Shown: positions 34,669 through 44,196 of the stretch, in pieces
Layout of the letters: each line of letters starts with the position of its first letter
How positions within the stretch are numbered: the first letter of the stretch is position 1
Source of the DNA: Rhipidocladum racemiflorum
Taxonomy: Eukaryota; Streptophyta; Magnoliopsida; Poales; Poaceae
Assembly: GCA_036346355.1 (NCBI GenBank)
Contig: CM070572.1
Coordinates: forward strand, 8,253,001-8,317,000
Direction of reading: 5' to 3'
Length of the DNA: 64,000 nucleotides
The notes under the pieces: model-generated
What the model was told of the DNA's origin: nothing
The model's input: only the letters and a program-made list of their open reading frames with translations
Databases searched by the model: none
Made by a program: the position numbers and the translations under genes

Positions 34669-35600
34669 TCAGACCGTGTCACCAACTTGCAAGGTCCTTG
34701 GTCGAACCGACTTGGCCGCGTGCCTACGGAGGGCCTGTAGGTAAACCGCGGATCGGAGCAACGCCCGTTCTCGTGTTGCCTCTACGAGGTCTAGGTCGAC
34801 GAGCCGCTCGATTTCCTGGTCGATGGAATCGACTAGTTGCACCCTTGGGGAACCCAACACAATTTCTGCAGGCAAAATGGCCTCTGCACCGTAGACAAGT
34901 TGGAATGGGGTTTCGCCCGTGGCCCGACTTGTGGTGGTGCGAACTGACCAAAGAACGGAGGGTAGCTCGTCCACCCACTCCTGCTTGTGCTGACTGAGAT
35001 TCTTAAATACCCTCTTTTTGATGCCTTGGACTATTTGTCCGTTTGCTCGTTCGGCTGCTCCGCTGCTCTGTGGATGTGCCACAGAAGCGAAGCAGACCTT
35101 GATCTCAACTTCCTCGCAATAAGCCTGGAACAATTCGCTGGTGAATTGAGTTCCGTTGTCCGTGATGAGACGATTGGGTATCCCAAACCTCGTCACCACG
35201 TTGCTTTGGAGGAACCTCTTGGCTGCCTGGGCCGAGATGGTTGACACGGGTTCGGCCTCGATCCACTTGGTGAAAGTGTCGATGGCCACGAGCAGGTATT
35301 TGCAGCCTTTCCTTCCTCGAGGGAAAGGTCCGAGGATATCGAGCCCCCAGGTCGAAAACGACCACGAGAGTGGTATGGTTTGCATCGTATATGCCGGTTG
35401 ATGGACTTTGCGAGCATGAAACTGGCATACTCAACAGGTCGTCAAGATCGTCCGTGCATCCGCCAAGGCCGTAGGCCAATAGTAACCCAATCGGCAGGCT
35501 TTGCTCACAAGTGTTCTGAACGACGAGTGAGCTCCGCACATTCCTTCATGGATGTCACGAAGGAGCCGTGGCCTTGGTCCCTTCGCTCTGAGGTGGTCTT
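34669..35600 (-). pseudogene. Tat-lineage Gypsy integrase fragment
   Basis: The minus-strand frame 35385-34669 encodes the integrase core with WGLDILGPFPRGRKGCKYLL, ITDNGTQFTSELFQ and HPQSSGAAERANGQIVQG, so the D, D and E catalytic positions are all present. TGETPFQLVYGAEAILPAE follows. Upstream (35590-35400) a zinc-finger segment (IHEGMCGAHSSFRTL, then YYWPTALADA) is readable in a shifted frame with one stop at the CxxC. The fragment has no reverse transcriptase before it. Instead it abuts the antisense-type ORF at about 35560-35600, so it is a broken join. Integrases of this type insert Gypsy DNA. Confidence 0.82.
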
Positions 35601-36959
35601 CGCCGTTTCACTCTGGAGGAGTTGGTCCCGAAGTTCGGCGACAATGCCCTTCGCTGACTCCAGCTCCTGCTGGTCGGAGGCTTGCACCTTGGAGATCCGA
35701 CGCTCAAGATCGGCGATCTTGGCGTCTTGCTCGTTGTGGTACCTCCAGAACTCTTCTGCAGAAACCGTGGAGGCGTCAATGTCCTCCATGGCCTTGGCAG
35801 CAAACTACGAGCAAAGAAGAAGAAGGGTTAAAAATGCCTTAAAAAGTTTTTTTACATATACAAAAGGAAGGGGCGAAATACTCACCAGAAGAGCCCGGCT
35901 GACCAGCTTGTCCTGGAGCCGCTGGCGGTCGGTCGCGCCAACTCGGAAAAAAGGATTGACCCACTCGGGATCATCCTGGCCCCGAACGGGCACGTCAAGG
36001 TCTCGCCCCTCCAGGGCACCCGGTGCACCCAAGAGGGCAGCAGCGGCCTCTTCCTCGGTCAACTCCTGGTCGCCCTGAGGTTGGTCTTCCCTGAGGGCTT
36101 GCATCTCGTGGCTGCCTTCCCCCTGCTCAGCCGCCATGCTCGGGGGCTGGACGCCAACCGCGGCCTCATCCGCTCCTTGGTCCACGGCCGGGGGTGACTG
36201 GTCGACGACGACCAATTCCACCGCTCCCTGGTCCCGGGCCGGAGACGATTGGTCAAGGATGACCAACTCATGGCCTTCGGAGCCCGCCGCCTGGGCCTCA
36301 CCCGTGCTCAGCACCACGCCCGTCCCTTCACAAGGGACCAAGGCCACGGTTCCTTGGTCCTCGGTCCCTTGTGGGTCTTGCTCCTCCGCGGCCGGAGCGG
36401 GCTCGACGCCCGCAGGGCAAAGCTCGGGTCCCACCGGAAGCGCGACCCGTGGCGGCTCCTCCTCACCCTCGGCCATCACTTGGTCAAGGATGCGGTCGAG
36501 CTTGGCGCCAACTGCAGAGTCTAGAATCCTCTCAGCCATTTGCTGGAAATCCAAGGACAGCAGCCGAGCTATCACGCCCACGCCAAGCGGAGTGTGGTTA
36601 GCCCGAAAAATCGTGAACAAGAACAAAAGACTCAACGAAGAGACTACGCGAGGATTACCTTCCACCAAGTGAGCGGCATCCTCGTCCTCGGCTTCCTCGC
36701 CCTGAGCCGCGGGCGCCCTGCCCGCGGCGGCCTTGTAAGCCTCGGTGTGTTCCGCGGCGGCGTCGCTAGCCCGTGCCATCGCCGGGTCAACCTCGTCCAT
36801 ATCGACCCCCTCCAGCGCCAAGGTCGTTGGAGGCGACGACCTTCCGCTCATCCTGACCAGGGCGAAGGCGCTTTCCTCCTCTTCCTCCTCCTCAGGGTCC
36901 TCGACCACTTGAGCAAGTTGGTCTTGGAGGGCCTTGATTTGCCTCTCCAGCTGCTCCTC
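35505..36959 (-). pseudogene. Tat-type antisense ORF relic with two introns (coiled-coil, acidic)
   Basis: Exon-like pieces on the minus strand are 36959-36659, 36542-35886 and 35804-35505. They are separated by introns 36658-36543 (GTAATCC...TTTCCAG, 116 bp) and 35885-35805 (GTGAGTA...CTCGTAG, 81 bp). The product would be acidic and Ala/Gln/Glu-rich, with coiled coils (EEQLERQIKALQDQLAQVVED and AKIADLERRISKV, shown in part). It has no known enzymatic motif. Such spliced ORFs are known upstream of the 3' LTR in Tat elements, facing backwards. Here the 5' exon part is cut off by a Tekay LTR and the 3' end runs into integrase. Confidence 0.6.
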
Positions 36960-39900
36960 TGTCGGGACCCCGAATTTGCAAATTCGGACCCTCTGTGTAT
37001 TCAGCACTAGTCCAGGAACACGCTAGTGCACACAGTCTTAACATCGGTAAATATCACAATCATACCACTCGATACTAAATAAGTACTTTATTTAAATAGT
37101 CAAACTGGTTACTCGACCTTATGGTCAAGTTACAAATATATGCCTCGCAAGGCAAAACTTATTCAGAGAAAAATAATAGCAGCGGAAAATCAAATAACTT
37201 CGTGGCGCCATCCAGTATACCACAGGCAACCGATCGGGCTCGCTTCCTAAGTAGACGGATCCTCTTGGAGCTCCTCCTCCAAAGCTTGTGCGATCTCCTC
37301 TTCAACTGGTGTTGTATTGTGGCAAGGGTGAGTACTTGGTACTCGAGAAGTCATGCACAGAATGCAAGCTAATATACTATATGCATGGCTTGGTACAAAG
37401 GAATAGCTCAAGGTATATTTGCGATTGACATTTGACAAGTAGCATAAGTAGATTCGAAAGCGATAGAAGCAAGTATAGCATAGATAACTTTTCAAGGAAT
37501 TTAATAAACATCTTTCCCATCCTAATCCACATTTCCATCAACTTTATTATTAATCCAAATTTAACTTTTCAAACCAAGTTATTTTTGAGAAAATCTAACC
37601 CTTGACTGTAATTCCCGAAGCGATGTCCAATACATGAGACACGGCTATTCGAATAGATTCTAAACTCTGCAGAGGTTATGCACTTTACCCACAAGATACA
37701 GTCAAACACCACAAAGGCGAGTTCCCGTAACAAAGTCTTTCTGAGAATTCTTAGAATACAATTGGTCATCCAAGGTTATTTCGCACTAACCCTTCCCTTC
37801 GCTAAGGCGAAGTCTAGGCCAATCAACCGTTAGATGGGTACCTGGCCTCGGCCAGATGCGCCTCCGCACAACTTACACAAAGGGTGTAGTTGACCTCCTG
37901 AGGTCCCACAGTGCGTTATTAGCAACTTAGTCAACTAGGTCCGTCCCATTACAGACATGTGGTTGCACGTTAGACCCAGTTCAAAGGCTTGCAAGGTTAA
38001 GTCCTTAGGGTGACCAGGGCAAGACTACCCAAGAACCAAATCAACACTCCCAATGCCACAACCGCCCACTGATTACTCTTGCCACATGCCCCTGGCCGAA
38101 ATCGCTTATCAAACCCCGCTTGATTACCATGCACCACGTGCCATCAACATCACATGATACCTTTCCAAAACAGGTTCAATATATCATTAAGTCAATATTA
38201 ACATTTGATTGTCCAAAATCATGTCATGAGCACGTAGCGTGTCTAAGCGGTGTACTACAAATCTGGTCTAAACCCATGTTGGCGATTTAATAATGTCCAA
38301 CTAGTAATCCACAACTAGGGTGACAAGGGATCATGGCACATACTTAAATAATCAAGGTGTCATACAAAGAAATTGGTATTTATCTAACCCCCATGTTTAA
38401 ACAAAGTATTTTTCTAATTGAACTAGCATGCAATAGTTTAAATCAAAATAGATTTGAAATAGGATCAACATGGTCAAAGCACAACTTGCCTTCAAAAAGT
38501 ACTTGTTCTTGGTCTTGAGTTGGATCCTGAGTCAATACTTCTCCTTCGAATCCTTCCCAAGACTTCAACGTCTACTCGTAAAGCGTGCAAATAGCAAATA
38601 CACGAATAAACAATAGGCAAAAAGTGTCCAAACATCCAAATAAAATCCATAAACAGAGAGAACATAATTTTATGAGTTTTTAGAAACTGGAATCGTCAAA
38701 TTTGGAGTTAAGACGCAAAAGTTATGATTATTTAAAGTTTAAATAATCAATTAAATAATTTTGCAGAGAAAAACTTTAGTCCAAAATTTAAATAAAATTC
38801 ATATTTAGGTAGACCTCAATTTTATACAAATTTAAAAATTTGAATCACTCAAATCGGAGTTGAAACGCAAAAGTTATAAGCGTTTGAAGTTTGAAACAAA
38901 ATCTGAAATTATTATTTCGAATTAATAAATCATTTTCTTTTTCGGAAATTAATTATTGCGTCATCATGGACACGTGGCAGCACTGGATTGGTCTGCTGAC
39001 GTCAGCCGGTCCATGGACTCGGTCCACACTCGGCTCGGGTCTACCGTGGACCCGGTCCACGGCTCCACGTGAGACTGACATGTGGGACCACTCGGGTGAC
39101 GTCATCGCTGACGTCAGCGGGGCTCAGCCCACGGTGCTGACAGGTGGGACCCACCGATGACGTCATGGGTGACGTCACGGTGCAGTTACGGTTAAGCCGC
39201 TGACACGCGGGCCCAGCGTGTCAGTGACCACGCACGCGCGCGTGGGCGCGGCGGCTCGGCTTCCCGGACACGTGGCACGATCGTGTCCGTTGATTTGAAA
39301 ATCAACGGCCGTGATCGGATCCAGAATTAACACGTTGAAAACTACTCGATGATCGTGGGCCGTTCGATCTAGATCGGACGGTCCAGATCTAATCCTACAA
39401 TAACACTACTACGGCACGTGGCGATCGTGGGCCGTTGGATCTTGATCCAACGGTCCAGATCTAATCGGGTTTCTAGGGTTTGGGGGAGAACGTGGGCTCA
39501 CCGTGATGGTCGGATCTTGATCCAACGGTCGTGCGAGCTCGGGGGTGGCGATGGCAACGCGGCGGCGCGGGCTCACCGGACGCGGGGACGGTGACCAAGC
39601 CGACGGCGCTGCGGGACCTCTCCGGCGAGATGAGTCCTCCCTTCGAGTGCGTCTCGTCGCGGATTCCGGATCTGGGCTCCTTCTACGGAAGACGATGGAC
39701 GGCGGCGGAATCGGCGTTAAACCCGGCTGCAGCAGATTCCAACTCCGGCGAGCTCGTGCGGGCAAACAGCGACGGCTCGGGCGAGATGGCTTGGGGTACG
39801 GTGCGCCGCAGGACGAGGGCAACCTCGGGCGATGTCTCACGCATTAAATACCCTCGGGATGCGGCGACAAACCGGAACCCTAGCGGAACACGCAGCGGCG

Positions 39901-40463
39901 CGGCGGAGGAGTCCGGCCGGACTCGGCGGAACGACGACGGACAGCCGTCCACGTGGCGCGATCAGCCGCCACGATCGCCGCGGGCGCGATCGGGTCCGGT
40001 CGGTTTCGGCTTGGGTCGGGCGATCCAATCCGGACCGTTGGATCCCGATCCAACGGCCGGATCGATTGGGGTTATGAACGGGTTTGGTTGAGTCAATCGG
40101 CTCGGTCGGGTTCGAGTCGGACTCGGACTCGGTCGATCGGATGAACAAGATGCTCGACCCGATTGATTTTCCAGCGATTTAATAATTAAAATAATTCCCG
40201 ATAATTCATTTAATTCATTAAAAATAGCAAAAGACTTCGTAAAAATTCTAAAAATTCTGGAAAATACTTTGGAACATTTTGGACTCAAATAAAATATTTC
40301 CAACAAAATTTTATTTGCAAAATTAAATTCTTTAATTATTTCAAAATGGAATAAATTCAAATAAATTCCAAATAAATCCAAATAAATTCCGTAAAATTCC
40401 AAAAATTCCCAAAGTGCCAAATCACACATGAATTTAAGAAAAACAAAATTTTGGGGTGTTACA
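36960..40463 (-). repeat. Tekay-type Gypsy LTR (3' LTR of a minus-strand element)
   Basis: On the minus strand it starts TGTAACACCCCAAAATTTTG at 40463, directly after the purine tract TTAAGGGGAGGTT, and ends GGGTCCCGACA at 36960, giving about 3.5 kb. A perfect 18-bp palindrome (CCGAATTTG/CAAATTCGG) lies at 36970-36987 next to the end. A GC-rich part (about 38980-40130) holds diverged copies of a GGCCGTTGGATCTTGATCC unit. Long frames there are compositional. Confidence 0.78.
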
Positions 40464-42172
40464 AACCTCCCCTTAATAGAATCTCGTCCCGAGATTCGTG
40501 GCTCACTGAGAATAGGTTTGGAAACTCTTTCTTCAAATCCTCTTTGCGCCCCAAGTCACTTCGCTTTCTTCATGGTTGCTCCAATCTGAACTCTACGTAA
40601 AGCGGGTTGACTTGTTTCTAGTTTCTCGATCCATTGTGTCTAGAATCCTCACGGATGCTCCTTATAAGTCAAATCCTCTTGCAACTCAATTGACTCTAGC
40701 GGTGTCTGCTCTCAGAACTCGGAGACACTTCTTCAATCGGGACACATGGAATACGTCATGTACTCCTGTTAACGACTGTGGCAACTCCAGCTGATAAGCA
40801 ACTTCGCCTCTGCGGCTCAAAATCTTAAATGGTCCAACATAACGGGGTGCAAGTTTCCCTTTGGCATGGAACCTCTTAACTCCCCTGAGAGGCGTAACCC
40901 TGAGGTATACAAAGTCTTCTGGTTCAAAACTCAAGTCCCTACGACGATTGTCAGCATAACTCTTCTGTCGTGATTGGGCTATCTTCAACCTTTCCCTAAT
41001 CATGGCGACCGCTTCTTGACCTCTTGAAGAATATCAGGCCCAAAGACACGGCTCATTGGTCTCATTCCAATTCAATGGCGTCAAGCGAGTCGACCATACA
41101 AAGGCCTCAAAAGGTGACATCTGTAAACTAGCCTCGATAACTATTGTTGTAATCGAACTCGGCATACGGCAAACTCTTATCCCAAGAGGTAGCATAAGCT
41201 AATGCACAAGCTCTCAACATATCCTCCGAATCTGGTTGACTCTTTCGGTCTGTCCATCCGTCTGTGGATGATAAGTCATCTTGAAGTTCAAACGGGTTCC
41301 CATGGCTTCATGCAACTTATTCCGTAACCTTGAGGTAAATTGGGTACCTCTGTCTGATACAATCCTCTTTGGCACTCCGTGCAAACAGACAATCGATCAT
41401 GTACAATTACGCTAATTTATCTCCGAGTAAGTGGTCTTCACGGGATAAAATGGGCTACTTTAGTCAAGCGATCCACTATAACCCATATGGAGTCATAACC
41501 TCCTTGAGTCTTGACAAACCGGTAATGAAATCCATTCCGATTTCCTCCCACTTCCACTCGAGGTATTTTCAGCTGTAGCAATCCTGCTGGTCTCGATGCA
41601 TTGCCTTGACTCTCCGGCATACGTCGCACAATGCAACATGCTCGGCAACTTCACGTTTCATACTCGGCCACCGTAATCTCTCCTTCAGATCCTGATACAT
41701 CTTGGCGCTTCCAGGATGAATTGAGTACTTGGAGTCATGGGCTTCTTCCAGAATCAGTTGCTTTAACTCCTTCTTGTTAGGCACACAAATGCGATCCTTC
41801 ATCCACAACGTGCCTTGCTTATCCAACTTGAAGTCCTCTGCCTTGCCTTCCTCCTTGATGAACTTAATCCTGCGGATCTTGTCATCATCCTTCTGTCCTT
41901 CTCGGATCTGATCCTCTAAGGTAGGCTTTACTTCCAATGTGGCCAAGAATCCGCTAGGTACCACCTCAATCTTCATTTTCTGGAAATCCTCACATAACTC
42001 ATCCTGACTTGTGGCTAGCAACGTACTCACGGTATGGCTTTTCCGACTCAGAGCATCGGCTACTACGTTGGCCTTCCCGGGATGGTAATGGATTCCAACA
42101 TTATAGTCCTTGATCAATTCTAACCATCTCCTCTGCCTCATATTCAGATCCGACTGGGTGAATATGTACTTA
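40464..42172 (-). pseudogene. Tekay-type Gypsy pol 3' remnant: RNase H end and integrase
   Basis: Minus-strand reading gives the RNase H tail (LKYIFTQSDLNMRQRRW, HPGKANVVADALSRK), the integrase zinc finger (IHPGSAKMYQDLKERLRWP, CDVCRRVKA), a frameshifted integrase core (41629-41040) and the C-terminal module (FVYLRVTPLRGVKRF, HARYVGPF-like GKLAPRYVGPFKI, DVFHVSRLKKCL). Then come the polypurine tract and LTR. Gag, protease, reverse transcriptase and the 5' LTR are gone. At about 42172 the frame fuses with an unrelated N-terminus. Confidence 0.82.
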
Positions 42173-42336
42173 AGGCCGTTGACGGCGTAGAGCTCGCAGG
42201 AGATGATCTCTCCCTCCCGCGGCGCCGGCGCCTCTTCACGGCCGGGCACTCGGACGGAATTAGGATCGACGTGACCGTCGTCCACGAGCGCCTGGAGTCT
42301 CCTCCGGTTCATCTGGCTGACTCCGAAGCGCGCCAT
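42173..42336 (-). pseudogene. N-terminal exon piece of a Tat-type antisense ORF
   Basis: An ATG at 42336 opens MARFGVSQMNRRRLQALVDD and continues for about 54 codons before joining the Tekay RNase H sequence in frame. The piece has no similarity to RNase H. Its position, strand and proximity to a Tat LTR suggest it is the start of the ORF whose later exons are at 36959-35505, separated by the Tekay fragment. This link is inference. Confidence 0.5.
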
Positions 42337-42818
42337 TGCTACGAGATGGCAAGGAGTAAAGGTCGCTGAGGGGCAGAAGGCGATGAAGAGAAAAGGGGGA
42401 CCAAGGGCGCTAAGGGCTTGGAAAAAGGTTTAAGCAAAGTGCCGAGCAAAGCGCGAAGTGATCTCATCTGAGCAGTGTCCGGGGTTAAAAAGGCTGCGAA
42501 AGGGCGCATTAAATGCCGCCACGACCTTTCGCGAAACGGCACCTGTCCGTTACGGCAGAAGCTACCCAGTAAATGCACGTTTCCCGAGAAACTGCTTTAC
42601 CGTTACAGAGAGACTTCTCAGAGAAGGAATCAAAATAACCAAACGTCATGCCACCACGGCATGAACGTGTGACCAGCAAGACAAGATAATGAGGTCGTCT
42701 CCCGACACAGGATGGTCGTGAGACACGACCAAGGAAATCTAACCCCTCCTTCGAGTTTTCAGGCTCAAGGGGGAAACACGAGCTTAGATAACTCCCCGCT
42801 TGAGCCTCGGGGGCTAGC
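42337..42818. other. Region between antisense ORF start and Tat LTR
   Basis: The sequence is non-coding. On the minus strand it would be the promoter and 5' UTR of the antisense ORF. On the plus strand it ends in TTGAGCCTCGGGGGCTAGC, a polypurine-tract-like sequence typical just before Tat LTRs. Confidence 0.45.
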
Positions 42819-43424
42819 TGTCGGGGATTGACTATTCACTAAAAACGACTGTTTTACCCCTAGGGGTCCAAGAGCACAGACCACGCGGTTCCCCACGAAA
42901 CAAGCTCGGGAAACTTTCCCAGGCAGCCAAGGCGCCCGAGCTTGCATGCTCGGGAACTCACCCGCGGCCATGCGAAGGACCACGCTCGTGTGTACTACAC
43001 AGATGGTCGGGGGACTTGGTCAAACCATTGAAAGGAAGGTGGCAACCAATCCGCCGGAGATCAAGGGAAGACGCGCCCGAAATTCAAATAAGGCGCAGAT
43101 CAAGGGCGCCGGATCGTGGGCGCTACGGTTATGAAAGCACGGCGTAAATCTAGGGAGTAGTTACCTTCTATGTATCTTCAACTTTTGTATTTAAACCCCC
43201 AAGAGCATCTGCAAAAGGGGACTTCTTTTGACCAATCATAAACACAATACACTGGAGTAGGGCTGTTATCTCGGCAGTGAGAGGCTCGAATCAGGATAAA
43301 CTCCGCGTGTCTTTCTCCCGAACTTGCATTGCTCGGACGAACACCCCGGCTCGCACGAAGGGGCCCTGTTGATCCCTCGTTCAACAAGCAAGCTCGGCGG
43401 GAGCCCGTTCTCCAATCGTCGACA
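42819..43424 (+). repeat. Tat-type Gypsy LTR
   Basis: It starts TGTCGGGGATTGAC after CTCGGGGGCTAGC. It contains TTGTATTTAAACCCCC (TATA region, about 43185) and probably ends ATCGTCGACA at 43424. The right boundary is uncertain; an alternative is TCAACA at 43386. No matching second LTR is in the window. Confidence 0.6.
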
Positions 43425-44196
43425 CATACATGCATTGCTAGTTGTGTGCGTTGCATACATGCATTCTTGCTATGCTGCTACCGCCAAGGAGCACAGCGTC
43501 GACAGTCCTTTGAGTGCTCTAGGCTTCAGGCGCGGCAGGTCGAGTCAGCTTCTAGCCGGCCACAGTGCTTCGGGGAGGCGTGGCTATGAGCCGATGCGGG
43601 AGGAGGCTACAGATTGGGCCGAGGCGGGACCGGCCAGCGGCGGTCGACGCCAGGAGACGCGCTTTGTCGCGAGTCGAGCATCGGCAGCGCCGCGCGCCGA
43701 GTCGGGGAATCGGTCGGTGGCCGGCGACAGCGCTTCGTGCGCGAGGAGGCTATGCCGGTAGCGGCCGAGGCCAGCGCGCTGTGTGCGCGGGAAGGTTGAG
43801 CCGGCGGCTATCGGGTGTACTGTAGCAGCATGTATCGTAGTTTCGTACCACGAACTATAAAAGTCGCTGCAAATTATAGCTTTGCCACGTAGATGTATAC
43901 ATAGAATTCATACGAGATTAGATTAATCCCGCGTATCTCACCTTTTCTCACCTTTCAATCTGTCTGCGGTAGAGTTTCGTGCTGATAATGTGTTAATGAA
44001 CCATGCTATCGAATAGTCCAAGGTTCCCGAATAGATCTAAAGTGGAGAAGAGAGAGAGACACAATGTGTAGGAGGAATAGACTGCTTTATTTCTAGTGTA
44101 ATATGTACAATGAGATAAAACCCTACATTCTATTTATAACCTATAACTAGAATTTCGACTAAGGGATAATACTGGACTTTCGCGGGTTTCCCAACA
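43425..44196 (-). mobile_element. 5' end of a short-LTR Copia element D (LTR plus leader)
   Basis: On the minus strand a 206-bp LTR (44196-43991, TGTTGGGAAACCC to CATTAACA) is followed by the primer-type site CATTATCAGCACGAAAC and a leader that is GC-rich farther in. The LTR holds a TATA-like CTATTTATAGG-type region in complement form. No gag or pol follows; the element is truncated at the Tat LTR. Confidence 0.7.

Noticed and set aside
36136..36672. 178-codon plus-strand frame opposite the Tat antisense-type ORF
   Set aside because: It is a composition-driven shadow. The minus-strand reading has introns and coiled-coil structure.
39531..40091. 186-codon plus-strand frame and its overlaps
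   Set aside because: It lies inside the GC-rich part of the Tekay LTR, where stops are rare on both strands.
36960..42172. Complete Tekay retrotransposon
   Set aside because: No 5' LTR, gag, protease or reverse transcriptase is present on the 42172 side.
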